DNA of 64,000 nucleotides from Aquila chrysaetos chrysaetos (taxonomy: Eukaryota > Chordata > Aves > Accipitriformes > Accipitridae). Positions 10,752-29,260 of the stretch are shown piece after piece (position 1 is the stretch's first letter; every line of letters begins with the position of its first letter). The translations under genes and the position numbers were made by a program. The notes beneath the pieces are model-generated. The model was not told the DNA's origin, did not search any database, and saw only the letters and a program-made list of their open reading frames with translations. Location of the stretch: the NCBI RefSeq assembly GCF_900496995.4, contig NW_024470325.1, positions 963,012-1,027,011 of the forward strand, in the 5' to 3' direction.

Positions 10752-10914
10752 AAAAACAAAGATGATGCACAGCATAAAAATGGGAATACAAATAGAGGAA
10801 ATTCCAGGCGGTTTCTGTTGCCCATGGGCCAAGGGACATGGTTCCCTGGTGCTCACGGCTCTCCCAGCTCCACAGACCTCTTCTCCCTCCTGGCTGCACA
10901 GCAGGGATGGGCTC

Positions 10915-17176
<6,262 letters not shown>

Positions 17177-19139
17177 CTTCAAACACCAGCATGGGATGGG
17201 TCAGGAGAGTGCCAAACCCCAGCACTGCAGGTCTGGGGGAACCCCCTAGCTGGGCCGAATCACAGGTACCAGGGTAGGAGCCCTCTCCCCTCCTAGTCTG
17301 CCCCCAGTGCAGTACGGGGGTCCCTTCTATCCCCACGGGCTGCGCAAGGCTGTGGGTGCCCAGTCCCAGCCCAGCTGGCTCACTTGCCATCCCACTGCAC
17401 AAGGCAGCTCTTCCCACCCCAACAGCCACCTGCCCCCCACCCACACCCACCCACACACTGCCCAGCGCTGCACTGGACACCCGCTACTCCCCAGCCCGGC
17501 ACCCCCTCAACAGCTCATTGTACCCAGGTCTGCAGCTTCCAGCACCAGCCTGCACCTGCCCCAGCACCATCCAAACCCATCCCCACCCCCAGGGCTTTCT
17601 GGGTTCCCAGGGAGCACTGAGATGATTCTGAGGATCCCCCAACCCACGTCCCCTCCTCAGCCCTGGTGTCAGCCCAGTCCATGCCCTGGGCCAATCTCCC
17701 CAGGAAGGATGTCTCTCTACTGTCGATGCCCCGGTCCCCTTCTCTCTGTGGGGTCCGAAGTGCTCTCACGCGTTCAGGGGTCCCCTGGACAAAGGGGGCA
17801 GTGAGCAGCACACAAACCCTCCAAGGTACCCTAGAGCTCAGCAGTGCCCTGGGCATCTCTGGGTGCTGCCATCACCAGCTAGGCCACCACCAGCTCCAGA
17901 GGTACGGTGCTGGGGATCAGGGGATGCCAAAGGGGTACCCCAGGACAGGGTGTCTATCAATCCAGCCAGGCACAGGCTGCCCGGAACACTGGAGCCCTGG
18001 GAAAGGAGCTATTCTCGCCCACCCAGATGGGCACAGGGAAAGGCACAGGGTCCATGGACCTGAGCACCTTCTGCCCCTCATCTCAGGAGCACCTGCAAAG
18101 AAACCCCATTCCCAGACAAATCCCAATGACCACACTGGTACCTGCTGGCCCTGGGCTGTGGGACAAAGGAGTTGGCACTTACCAACTTCAGTTGACAGTA
18201 AAGCCCTGACATCCATCCTCTGGGAAAGGGGACCCGTTATCTTGTGGGATGCTTGCATCTCTTCCAAGGAGCAGTGAGATGTGGGGGTGTGCAATGCTGA
18301 GTGCAGGACAGGATCCACATAGGGTGGGTGAGGAGGCAACAATGCCCTGGGGCTGTAAGGACCTGGTGTCTTCTCATGGGCCTCAGTGGAAGAGACAGCA
18401 GCCAGGGTGGAGAGGATAAGGATCTCAGTTGTGTTGGCTGGTGGTGATCTCACCTGCTGCAATGCCCTCAGTCATCCCCATTGCAGGCTGTCCTACACTG
18501 TCCTACGCCTGTGCTGGTTTCCCGGCAGACTTTAGCTACGTCCCCATTTCCCCATCGCACTCGGACCCTGGGATCTCTGAAGCCATACTGATGCCCTTCT
18601 GTCCTTACTGGCTGTTGCTTCAAACACAAAGCTGTGGTCAAGCAAGGATTGGTCAAGGCCTGTGAGTTCCTCACAACCTGCCTGCCTTCTTCCAATACCC
18701 TCATCATGCTCTTCTCGCACCCAAACTATCACAGCCCCACACTTGCTTGAATCTTCTATTTCTCTCTGTATGCCAGCCCTGAAATACATGTCCTCCTTCT
18801 GCCACCTCAAAATCAAAACTCAACTTATTTCACTTCAGCAGGATGCCCTGCTACCCCTTCCACCACTTCAAGTCTGCTACCATAGATGCAGAATGCTGTG
18901 TTGCATATATTTATATTTTGGAAGGTGACTGACTTGTTTTTCGTTCTCTTTTTTTTTTTTTTTTTTTAATAGATACTGAGAGTCCTGGGGAAATCACACA
19001 AACACCTACTGAAGGATTCTTGATATGGTCAGGGCTGTATGTATGGGGGCACATAAAAATCAGCCCTGCACCTGATGTGAATTACTTCTGTGGTCAGGGA
19101 GAAGCTGAGAGCTTTCCCTCATTTGAAAACATGAATGGG
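17177..19139 (-). other. 5' region or first introns of the SRCR gene
   Basis: No SRCR or signal-peptide exon was recognised. Two donor-like sites on the minus strand, gtaagt near 18180 and gtgag near 18450, both follow short phase-1 frames starting at ATG (MDVRALLSTEV and MGMTEGIAA), but neither looks like a signal peptide. 18440-18800 has a diverged relative at 38780-39140. Confidence 0.4.
18949..18967. repeat. T19 mononucleotide run
   Basis: Nineteen T in unit 1 against sixteen in unit 2 (51644-51659). Confidence 0.9.
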
Positions 19140-19880
19140 AAGGAAAGACAGCATCATTCAGGATGGAAGGGACCTCAGGAGGTTTCTGTGAAAAACCTGC
19201 TGCTCAAAGCAGGGCTAGACCAGATTACTCAGGGCTTTATCCAAAGATGCCTTGGTCACTTTCTGGGATAGAGCCTGCACAAACTCCCTGGGAAACAGCT
19301 TCCAGCATGTGGCTATCCTCATGTTGGAAATGTATTTCACTATATGTACACCAACCCCCTTGTTTCACCCCATTGCCTCTTGTCCTTGTGTCTTGTACCA
19401 TGGACATGAGCCTGACTCAGTCTTCCTGGGAACACTGCAATGCTGCTACATGTTTAGCCCAAGATCTTCCTTTCTCCAGGCTGGACAAGCCCAGCTCCCT
19501 CAGCCTCTCCTCACAGGTAAAGTGCTCCAGACTCTGACCATTATGGGGGCCCTTTGCTAAAGTTGCTCCAGCTTGCCAACTTCTTTCCTATATTAGGATC
19601 TGAAATCTGGACACAGTGTTCGGTATAATCCCTTCCCTCAATCACCTTGCTGTGCTCCTGTTCGTACAGCCCAGGATGATCCTGTCCTCCCTTGCTGCCA
19701 GGGCACACAGCTGCATCCTGTCCATCTCGCTGTCCACCTAGACCTTTCCAAAACGCCTCCTTCCAGCCAGGCAGCCCCCAAATTGAGCCCCTGACAGGGC
19801 TAGTCTCCTGCAGGGACAGAAACTGGCATCTGTCCTTGCGGGATTTCCCGAGTTTCATGCCAATGCATGCTCTCCTCTTC
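19140..19880 (-). mobile_element. CR1 LINE 3' fragment, minus strand
   Basis: Read on the plus strand it starts with the reversed CR1 3' region ('ggatggaagggacctca') and continues through 'cccattgcctcttgtcct' and 'tctccaggctggacaagcc', typical landmarks of antisense CR1. It is strongly diverged with no open frame. The same copy sits in unit 2. Confidence 0.75.
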
Positions 19881-21384
19881 CTTGAAGCCTTTCCCTGAGC
19901 ACAGGGGCCTGGAGACCATTTCAGTAAAGAGTCAGGCACAGCAGGCATTCATTCCTTCAGCCCCAGCTATGTCTGCTGTTATTAAATCCCCTTCCCCATT
20001 CAGCAGGAGCCCTGCATTTTCCTTGTTCAGCCTTGGTCTCTCAGAAGTGGCCAAAGCTCTTCTGTTTGCTTTTGAATTCCTTTGCCACCAACATCTCCAA
20101 GTGAATTTTTCTTTTCCTACGCTCATGCCTCCACAACAAATGCAATATATAGAAATTCCTGCTTTGTACCTGTCCTTGCTGACACCTCCTGGCAGCTGCT
20201 TCATGGCGCCTGTCCTTGTGCTGGCCCAGCCCCACTGCCCATACACGGTCCCACTCTGCAGACACAGCACAGGAAAGGGTGCAGTCAGGGATGGGGAAGG
20301 TTCCCCCATTTGTGATCCCAATGGCAGCCTTCAGATCACAGTTCCCCCACAAACCTCCTACTTTTGCAATTTCCCCAGCACCCGACTCCTGCCCTGCTGA
20401 AGCCTTGTCCCACGTGAGGCTTTGCAGACAGCTCTGCTCCAGGGTCTGCCAGGGTCTGGGGAAGGAGAGAGGCTGGGCAGGGCTGTCTATTCCCCAAAAG
20501 CAGCCCTTGGCTCAGCAGGAAGATGGAGATGGCCTCACAGCAAGACTCAGCCTTAAAACTGGGGTGACCGGCAAGTGCTGCAAATGACCAATAAGAGACA
20601 CTGGGGATGAGGAGGGCCCTGAGCCACCCTCCCCATCTGTCCACACCACCAAGGGGACAGACCATCCTCCTCTCCTCTGCACCTCCATGTCTCCCATGCT
20701 TGCCACAAGCCCTGTCCCTGCACCACAACCCCCCGGTGTGAGTCCTCGCCCTGCATGGTCTCACACTGCAAACTCCACACTGATATTTTTCTCTCCTGGG
20801 CACTTTCCAGCACAGCGCAGCTCCCCCTAAACTCTCCCCACCTCCCTTGACCTCCCTCCACCTCCCCTGCCCTCTCCCCAGCACAGCCCAGTCTGGCATG
20901 GCCCCACACCAGTGCCCACCACAGGGTGCGGCAGAGCTCTGGGCACTCACCCCACAGCCCCAGACCCTCTGAAGGGCACAGCAGCTCCTCGGGGGTGGAG
21001 AGGGCTGAGCCCCAGGCCTGGGGGGCATCTGTGGCACTAGGCCTGAGGACATCCCCTTGTATGATGGAAATGCTGCTATGGAGGCCAGCTCTGGCACACA
21101 AGTGCCCATTGCCTGTCCTTGCCTGCGGTCACAGGCCTGCCACACAGCAGGACTGCAACCAAGCTTGAAGAGCACTCAGGCCTTCCACCAACCAAAGGGT
21201 TCGGAAGGAAAGCATGGAAGTGGGAAGAGAGCAGCTCGGGAAAGACCAAGCGCTGGTGCTCCCTGGCAGTGCTGCTGTGCCGGGACTCTTTTCTTCTTCC
21301 CCTCTGCACACAGGCACTGCTCCCTGCAGCTGCAGAGAAGGTCTTGGAGGAAGAATCTCAGAAGAACAAGTCACTGCAGGGCCC
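19881..21384. other. Spacer between SRCR and OR genes (unit 1)
   Basis: Present in unit 2. The part 20176-21079 is also found as a third, more diverged copy at 40355-41292. Only a weak candidate exon (20951-21028, minus) was found. Confidence 0.5.
20951..21028 (-). other. Candidate 78-bp phase-1 exon, unproven
   Basis: Between 'gccacag' and '/gtgagtg' a 78-bp stretch stays open in phase 1 and reads APQAWGSALSTPEELLCP and so on. The same boundaries and frame exist at 53644-53721 and 41158-41235. No homology was recognised. The polypyrimidine tract is weak. Confidence 0.25.
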
Positions 21385-21390
21385 TTTATT
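21385..21390 (-). promoter_or_regulatory. Poly(A) signal candidate for the OR gene
   Basis: AATAAA on the minus strand about 230 bases after the OR stop codon. Another AATAAA overlaps the last OR codons (21639-21644). Confidence 0.4.
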
Positions 21391-21616
21391 TTGTTAAATA
21401 CACAGACAGTACAGCTCCTCATTTGCAGAGCTTCCAGGGCACACAAAAGCTGGATAGACTGTGAATTACAATCCCAGGGCATAAAGACATGTCTTTGTGG
21501 AAAGCATTCAGGTGAGTAAAACAAAAAACCCCAGCAAACAAAAATCTCACTCAAACCCCAAAATCAGCCTAAAAAAACACCAGAAGACAGGCTGGGCCTG
21601 TAATGAGATATGAGTA

Positions 21617-22573
21617 CTATGCAAAAGACAAAAGGAACTTTATTGCTTCTGAAAAGCATCCAGTGATTAGTTTTCTCAGGGCATCCTTGATCTCCTGGTT
21701 TCTCATGCTGTAGATGAGGGGGTTCACGGCTGGAGGCACCACCGAGTACAGAACTGCCACCACCAGGTCCAGGGATGGGGACGAGATGGAGGGGGGCTTC
21801 AGGTACGCAATCATGCCAGTGCTTACAAACAAGGAGACCACGGCCAGGTGAGGGAGGCACGTGGAAAAGGCTTTGTGCCGTCCCTGCTCAGAGGGGACCC
21901 TCAGCACAGCCCTGAAGATCTGCCCATAGGACAGCACAATGAAAACAAAACACCCAAATGTAAAACAGGCACTAACCACAAGTACCCCAACTTCCCTGAG
22001 GTAGGCATTTGAGCAGGAGAGCTTGAGGATCTGGGGGATTTCACAGAAGAACTGGTCCACAGCATTGCCTTGGCAGAGGGGTAGTGAAAATGTATTGGCA
22101 GTGTGCAGCACAGCACTGAGAAACCCACTGCCCCAGGCAGCTGCTGCCATGTGGACACAAGCTCTGCTGCCCAGGAGGGTCCCGTAGTGCAGGGGTTTGC
22201 AGATGGCAACGTAGCGGTCGTAGGCCATGACAGTGAGAAGAAAACACTCTGTTGACATCAAAAATACAAACAGAAAGACCTGTGCAGCACATCCCAAGTA
22301 GGAAATAGCCCTGGTGTCCCAGAGGGAATTGGCCATGGCTTTAGGGACATTGGTGGAGATGGAGCCCAAGTCGAGGAGGGAGAGGTTGAGGAGGAAGAAG
22401 TACATGGGTGTGTGGAGGTGGTGGTCACAGGCTACGGTGGTAAGGACTAGGCCGTTTCCCAGGAGAGCAGCCAGGTAGATGCCCAGGAAGAGCCAAAAGT
22501 GCAAGAGCTGCAGCTCCCGTCTGTCTGCAAACACCAGGAGGAGGAACTGGGTGATGGAGCTGCTGTTGGACAT
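21617..22573 (-). CDS. Olfactory receptor, OR14-like (unit 1), intact
   Basis: A single-exon odorant receptor, a seven-helix G-protein-coupled receptor acting at the cilia of olfactory neurons through Golf and cAMP. Using the Met at 22573 gives 318 residues, the usual OR size, starting MSNSSSITQF with an N-glycosylation site (NSS). An upstream Met at 22633 would add 20 residues atypical for ORs. Signature motifs are all present: GNGLVL (TM1), PMYFFLLNLSLLDL (TM2), MAYDRYVAICKPLHY (end of TM3), KAFSTCLPHL (TM6) and PPAVNPLIYSMRNQEIKDAL (TM7). The sequence resembles the OR14 family, expanded in birds as the gamma-c clade. The unit 2 copy differs mainly in TM3 and TM5. No frame breaks were seen. 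Confidence 0.92.
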   Translation of the reverse strand: MSNSSSITQFLLLVFADRRELQLLHFWLFLGIYLAALLGNGLVLTTVACDHHLHTPMYFFLLNLSLLDLGSISTNVPKAMANSLWDTRAISYLGCAAQVFLFVFLMSTECFLLTVMAYDRYVAICKPLHYGTLLGSRACVHMAAAAWGSGFLSAVLHTANTFSLPLCQGNAVDQFFCEIPQILKLSCSNAYLREVGVLVVSACFTFGCFVFIVLSYGQIFRAVLRVPSEQGRHKAFSTCLPHLAVVSLFVSTGMIAYLKPPSISSPSLDLVVAVLYSVVPPAVNPLIYSMRNQEIKDALRKLITGCFSEAIKFLLSFA

Positions 22574-25500
22574 CTGCTGCCTCTGGGTGTGGAGCACTGA
22601 ACAAGGAGACAAGGGCAGTGACAAGTTAGACATTATTCTCTGATTAAAATCAAAGCCATTTCTCGTAATACATGTTCACCGCATTTTATCCATTTCAGCG
22701 AGACCTCCATTCAGCTCTGTGGTTGGAGCTATGGTTGTTGCTGTCTGAATGTGCCGTGAGGAGCAGGACCTCTGCCCATTGGCTACCAAGGAGTAGTAGG
22801 GGCTCCTCTGTAGCAGTGGGTTTCTTGCAATGGTGCCAGTCAGGGGGGCAGTCCTGTTTTTTTAATTTGTCAGATGAAACTGCTCCTAACGTAAAAGTGT
22901 TTGTCAGCATCTGCACTCCCATTGCTAAGAAACCATAATCAAAACAGTTTTTGAGAGACAGAGGGGTTTTTAGAGCTCTCCCTAATCTCATCTGGTGATT
23001 ATCTTGGATTTCAGAAACCCTTACCATTTCTGCTTCACTCAGAGAAAACAAAGTGTGTCCTGTGAGGCAAGAGGATTGCCTGTGGCTTCATGCAGAGAGG
23101 GGGGAGCTGGTCTGTCACTCTGTCATGTTCCCAGCTACCCTGAGCTTGCACCTTTCAGAGATGGAGGGTAATCACACCCCCATGTTAACCTGAAAAGACT
23201 CCAGGCACTAGTGAAAGCAGAGAGACCCACTGTCCAAAACCAAGTGTCTCCCCGTTTCTCAAGGTCTCCACACCACACCTCTTCCCAAGGACACACATGG
23301 TTCATTTCACAAACCCAACAGCATTTCCTCAGTCATGGCATCTCTGTGCTTCTCCATGGGGCATTCAGGTAACACCAAGATTCTATGGGACAGACCTGAT
23401 TCCTGGAGGACACCTCAAGGAGGTAGCCAAGTGTCCTGATGATGGTGTCTCAGGAAGGGAGAGTCAGCTCATTTGCCAGGGAATGACACAGGCTGCATTG
23501 CCCACAGCCCCACAGCTTGGAGGAGAGCTTGGACACCTGTAACCTTCTTCCCATGGACACAGCTGCATGGGAGGACCCACAAGATCAGTGTGTGACTCTG
23601 CAGCTGAAACTCCCATCCCCAGAGAGCCTGACAGCAGCAACAAGATAACAATAGCAATAACACAGACAAGTGGGGAAACAAGGAAAAAAGCAGAGATAGA
23701 TTGGCTCAGAGAGGCAAGGGGAGAGGCAGCTGCAGTCTCAGGAAAGAGTTACCCTTCCCCAGCTGTGCATGCCACCTCCCAGACACCAGCACAGCCAGGC
23801 AGTTGTTCTCAGTCCCTGTGCTCTACTTCAGGAGGCTCCTATCAGACTTACTGATCACTCCAAGTTACAGCTCAGGAGTCTCAGGGACTTGTTCAAGCAT
23901 GACAGCTCCTTTTCCATTTCTCCCCCCAAATTTCCCAGGAGTAGGAAACAGAAAACACGGCCCCCTGGGGTGCAGGGACCCTGCTCAGAAGGACAGCCCT
24001 GGGCACCCCTGCCTGCACACCCACCTTCACACTCTGCAGCCATCCCCAGGTGAAGGCAGCTGACATGCCCTGTCCCTCTGAGGGTGCAGCAGGGAACCTC
24101 TGCTCCAAAGCACGTCCTTTTTCTCTACACTGGAGAAACCCTGAGAGTCCCTCTGACAGATCCCACAGGCTGTGGGATGTGCCAGCTTTAGGAGGTCAAT
24201 CCAGGAACCACAGCTGCATTGCCCTGCAGCCAGAGACTTACCCTGTTAAGGGCTGTGAAGATTTTTCTCCAGGACAGCTCTCCTCTCTCCACACAGCCCA
24301 GACTGCCTTTAACCTCCCTCTCCCTTCCCTCCTCTCCCCTCGGTGCCTGCAGGCAGTGCCCTCAGCCCTGCTACACTTTGCAGAGGAGCTGCTCCTGGGC
24401 AGAGCTGTCTCTCCGCAGCGCTGCCCGCTTGCCAGGAGCTCCCTCTGTCCCAGGAGCCCAGCCCAGCTCAGCAGCAGAGGACCAGCCCAAGGCAGCACTT
24501 TCTCTGCCCCCTCTGGGCTCCCTCCAGGTGTCCCTGGGGCTCCAGGGGAACCTGCTGGGAAACGGGCTGAAGCAATCGCTGATGTTCCCTCCCTCAGCTG
24601 CAAAGAGACATTTCTTTCCAGAAGCGTCATTCTCCTCTAAGAGACAAAGTTATAGCTACATGCCAATTTTTTTGCTCTTACTGTTAGACGGGATACCCAG
24701 AGAGTGACAGGTAGGGATCTCCTTTACACCTGCTGAGGGAAGGGATCCCCCTCACTCAGTGGAGGCATCTCATCCTGCATTTCTATTCATGGCATTTGAA
24801 GGAGGCTCAGCTCCCTCCCATGCACACCACAAAGCCACAGGAGGTGGGAGTCCTCTTGACTCTCTTCAGGTAGGCACCAAATACGCACCTGCATGGGAGC
24901 TCCTTGTCTCAGCTCCCATCTGAATTAATGGAGATGGAAGGCAGGAGTCAGGTGTTCAGACACAAATACCTGGTGACATTTGAGTTGCCAGAGGTGGTCC
25001 AAGATTTATGTAGGTAACTGCAAGATCCAACTTAGAAGTTCATAGAGACTAGGGAGCATCTCAGACATCATTTATAAACTGGGTGAGAAATTCCTTTGGC
25101 TAAGTGAAATGACAGCTGATGCCTCGCTAAAGGCCAAAAGAACCTTTTCCTTCTCATTGTCTTCATGGCAGTTTATGCAGGTATTCATATGAACGATTGC
25201 CGTCAAGTACCATAGGGACAGCTAGGTCTCTCTTTTTTCCATTGGCTGCATTTAGTATACCTCCTCTGAATACAATGGCATTTGTCCCATATTTGTCCCC
25301 ACATTGCCTAACAGAATTCAGGGTAGGTGCTCTATTTAATGTTCCAATCCAGGCCCAGAGAAATACATGAGAGGCCAAGGCCGGCCTGGACCTCACAGGA
25401 CCTCCAGAAAAGCAATTCCCATTCAGGGTGGGTGAGTCACAGGTGCCCCAGGTGGCATCACAGAGTGAATGATTTGGTTCCTGTGGGCCTTTGAGTGATA

Positions 25501-26639
25501 CGATGAGTCAGAGGCATCAGTCATCAGATGCCATCAGAGAGGCAAGGTCTGTCCCTTGTCTACCCTAAAGCTGCAGGCGTTGCATGAACACGAAGCATGT
25601 CACACAGCGATCTTCACTCACTCTCTTGATGATCCAATCAATGAAAAGACCAAGAATTTTCACAGTGTGCTTGGATACATCTTGTCTTCAAGGACAGCAT
25701 CCTCCAAGCACAGCAATGGCCCTTTTGAAAACTCAATGGAAACTCAAAGAAGAATTCAAGGGCACCAAAATGACGTTTGGGTACTTCAGGAAGAGTTAAA
25801 GAGGAAAAAAGAGACAATGCAGGAGCACTGCTGAATTTCATAACAGTAGACTGTAGATATGAGGTACTCTATGTCACAGCCTTGCTTAATACCAGCCAGG
25901 TCTCCCAGGCCTCTGTGCTGTGAGGCAGGACTCTGGAGGAGAACAACCGGCAGTGGATGGGGATCAAGGCCGGGGTTACTCAAGCAAACTACACCCTTAC
26001 CAGTCCATGGGAACCACAGGGGCTGCATCCAAGGGTGCTGAGAGAGTGTTTTTTCCCCAGGAGGTGCTGCTCTCTTGTGATCCCAGTCAGAAAGGCACTT
26101 AGACTCTCAGGCATTTTTAAAATGGTGTTCATTGGGTCTAGGTTGAGAAGGCAAGTATCACAGAGGCAATTTCATGTCCCTTTAGATGGTGGGAACCCCA
26201 GGTGGTGTAGCATTGAACGGGCCTTCTACGTGAATGCAGCAAAGCATGCAGACCCCACCCATAGAAGACAGTCTCCTGTTTTGGTCATTCAAGCTACTGT
26301 AGGATTTTCTTACCAAAAACCCAACTCTACTCATCATCTCAACAGTCAAACAGAAATGATGTTTTCATAAGAACATCTTGCTGCACGGTTAGATACAGGC
26401 AAGGCCACGCAGGAGACATAATGTCCAGTACAGAGTGGGACCTGCTTGCAGGCTCTTGTGTGACAACATGCTGCTGAGGTTGTCCTGTGGCCAAGGGATT
26501 TCTGCAGCACAGAAGATCTTTGATGGCTGTGCTATACGTGAAGCACAGCGCAGCCCTAAGAACTGTATGTTCAATAGTCTTCTGGTCAGGATGCATATTC
26601 AGGTTTCCTTCAGAGAAGTCTGTGCTCCATTATGCTGCC
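22574..26639. other. OR upstream region, no gene recognised (unit 1)
   Basis: About 4 kb, nearly identical in unit 2. It should hold the OR promoter and any 5' non-coding exons. A minus-strand frame of 118 codons (22695-23051) is kept in both units but matches nothing I know. The same holds for 25163-25396 (minus) and 25556-25834 (plus). Confidence 0.45.
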
Positions 26640-26892
26640 ACAGCTGATGTACTGTGACCCAAATGTGCATGGCCAGGAGGAGCTGGGGACCCATGGCTTG
26701 TCACAGAACTGTGACGTTTTTGGATTAAACGAGACATGGTGGGACAGCTTGCTGAGCTGTGATGCTGCAATGGAGGGCTACAGGCTCTGCCCATGAAGCA
26801 GCAGGGAGGACGAGGACTATGTCCTCTGTATGAAGGGGAAGCTTGGGTTTGTGGAGGTCCTCTCTGTGACAGACAACAGGTTGGACTAGCTT
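26640..26892 (+). mobile_element. CR1 endonuclease-domain fragment
   Basis: The translation shows the CR1 ORF2 endonuclease landmarks: LNETWWDSL, then MEGYRLC, in the correct order and spacing. It is a short dead fragment; the unit 2 copy is at 59332-59584. Confidence 0.7.
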
Positions 26893-27089
26893 TTGTCATT
26901 TAGGATCAGAGCAGGAGTCAGCAGGAGTGACCTGGTGTTGGAAGTTGCAAGCTGCTTGCTCAGGGAGAGGAAACAGAAAAGGTCTTTTGTCAGCAACCCC
27001 AGGAAGTCTCCAGGTTCATGAGCAGGCTGTGTGGAAGGTGGGTGAGGAGGCAATGAGGCACTGGAGTTGTAAGGACCTCATGTCCTTTT

Positions 27090-27690
27090 GCATGTACAGA
27101 GTGTTTACTGCTGGTGACTACATCCTACCATCAGTACTGGGCTCTGTGCCACCCCCTGCTCTCTGCAAGACTCAGGAACTGCCAGGTCTGTCTCCTTTGC
27201 TAGGGGGATTTCTGTCACCCACAGTAATCATTTCAGTCATGTCCCAGATAGAGTTCTGTGGCCCCACTGGAGTGGACCACTTCTTCTGTGATTTCACCCC
27301 ATTGCTGGAGCTTTCACACACTGGCACTGTGACACGCATGCTTTTTGCTGTCATGCCCTGCTTTTTAGATCGCATCCTCCCCTTCCTGTTCACATGGTCA
27401 TCCTGTGTGCATCAGAGCTGCCACCCTGAGGTCTCTCCCATCCGGGGCAGGCAGGCAGAAAGACTTCTCCACCTGCTTCTCCCACCTCACTAGTGCCACT
27501 GTTTTCTATGACACCCTCATCCTTGGGTGTGTGATGCCCAGAACAGCCCTCCTGAGAGAGTTTGACAAAGCCCCTTATCTACGCCATCCTCACATCCCTG
27601 TTCACTCCTCTTATCTACAGCCTGTGGACTAGAAAGGTTGGGGGAGGGGGACACTGAGAAAAATGCTCAGGGAAGCTGTGAGGTGCACGG
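27090..27690 (+). pseudogene. Olfactory receptor pseudogene (class II, not OR14), 3' half
   Basis: It retains the second half of an OR: IEFCGPTGVDHFFCDFTPLL (second extracellular loop), a TM5 segment ending ILPFLFTW, then in another frame PSGAGRQKDFSTCFSHLT (TM6 start). The NPLIYSLRN region is degraded. A frameshift separates TM5 and TM6, and the first three helices are missing. The loop motif resembles OR6/OR11-type receptors rather than OR14. The same pseudogene occurs in unit 2. Confidence 0.8.
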
Positions 27691-27834
27691 AGAGCCCATG
27701 GGAGCTGTGGGCCTGCGGGAGGAGATCACTTCTGCTTCTCTTTTGAACCAGCCCAGAGGACCTGGACTGGCATGTGCGGTGTCCTGGGCACTCCCCTGCA
27801 AGTGTGGGATATGAAGACGGGTTTTAGTGTGTGA

Positions 27835-28265
27835 CGCAGCAGAGAGCTGCTGGTGGAGCTGGCTGATGTCATCATGAGGCCTCTCAAACATCTTGGAAGG
27901 GGCAGAGAGATCAGGGAGGTTCCAAGATCCTCAGAAAAGGCAAATCTCAAACCCATCTTCAAGAAGGGCAAAAAGGAGGATGGGGCAGTGTTACAGGTTG
28001 ACCACCTTCCCCTCAGTCCCTGGCAAGGGGACAGGGAAAATGCTCTTGCAGCCATCTCCATCGCTTGAAGGACAAGAAAAGGATTGCTGAACCCATGTGG
28101 GAGGGGAAAGAAGGGCATGCTGTGTACCTGGACTTTTGCAAGTCCTTGGATGTGGTTTTCCGTAGTCTCCTTACAGCGGACTGTTGACATGTGGACTGAA
28201 GATGTGGACAATGCAGTGCATGGGAAGTTGGCTGGACAATCAGGATGAAATTCCATCAGTGGTAC
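27835..28265 (+). mobile_element. CR1 reverse-transcriptase fragment
   Basis: The frame reads ELADVIMRPLKHL, REVPRSSEKANLKPIFKKGK, then a PSVPGK segment and a 'VYLDFCKSLDVVF' segment, which follow the N-terminal part of the CR1 reverse transcriptase in order. Broken copy. Confidence 0.75.
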
Positions 28266-28889
28266 AAAGTCCTCTGAGGAGCTAGATACTAGCAGAATCC
28301 CTCCGTGATCAGCAAAATTTCATAAAAGATCATTAAAAGCTGGAAATTAGGACTTTTTCTGCTATTACATAGGTTTCCTTTTCTGCATAGGCTTCAACAT
28401 TTTTCTAAAATTTACATTCTGGACTTGATTCAGTTGCCCGCACAGAGGTGGCTGTGGTATCCAAGCTGCCCTGTGGTAACTGAAGCAGCCATGTGGGAAA
28501 AGTGATGCAGGAATCCTTCGGATGTATGAGTGGGTTTGCAGGCAGGGAACCTCGGGGGTGGTGCAGGGCACCACCTTCCTCCAGTGCTGCTGGGTAGGCT
28601 GTGAAGAGGCCTCTCAAGCACAGCAGACACTATGTCCCCTTGGATGGTGGCTGGGAGGTCACTTCTGACTGGTCAGCAGCAGCAGGGAGAGAGATACTCT
28701 GAGGTCATGAAGGTCATCAGGAAGCCGCCCTCAACAAGACGACACATTTGGGGAGGTCAGGAGGAGCCTGGGCAAAAGAAATGGGAGATCTGGGGGAGGG
28801 AAGAGGGGCTTGACCAACAGACACGAAAGATTTTGAAGAGGTAAAATGGGTTAAGGGGACATTGCTGTGACAACACTGACTGTGAAAAC
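28266..28889. other. Spacer with one isolated 64-bp-type repeat unit
   Basis: Around 28645-28690 a 'ggaggtcacttctgactggtcagcagcag' type unit resembles the tandem array at 29440-30130. Nothing else was recognised. Confidence 0.4.
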
Positions 28890-29260
28890 ATTCCTGTTAA
28901 GACCCTACACTATCTCTAACTAGTAAGCTTAAGCCTTAACCCTACCCCTAAATACTCCTACTCCCCCTGACAGTAATCCACTGTTACTAACCTAACTGAG
29001 CTTAGGCTATCGCTACCCTCAAAGCTTACTTCTAAGCCAAATCCCAAAGCCATAACCCCTTACCCTTACACTTACCCAGTTGCTCAGCCTAGCCCCTAGC
29101 CTCTACCCCTAATATTAACATGTTGGCCTTAATCCTAGCCCTCGCCCCAGCCCTAAACAAAACCCTAACCCACCATGCTAGCCCACACCTTAAACGGTAG
29201 CCAGGGAACCTCAGCAGGACACCAAACTCTCTCCCTAAGCCTTTGCCTAATCCCCAACCC
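28890..29260 (+). repeat. Degenerate interstitial telomere-like (CCCTAA)n block
   Basis: Many near-copies of CCCTAA are spread over ~370 bases, such as 'taaccctacccctaaat', 'ccctaaacaaaaccctaac' and 'ccttacccttacacttacc'. The strand is strikingly G-poor. This looks like an old internal telomeric tract, carried also in unit 2. Confidence 0.75.

Noticed and set aside
22695-23051. 118-codon minus-strand frame upstream of the OR gene, kept in both units
   Set aside because: A 'DCPPDWHHC' piece briefly suggested a C-type lectin, but no further lectin motifs follow. Conservation between recent duplicates is not evidence of coding.
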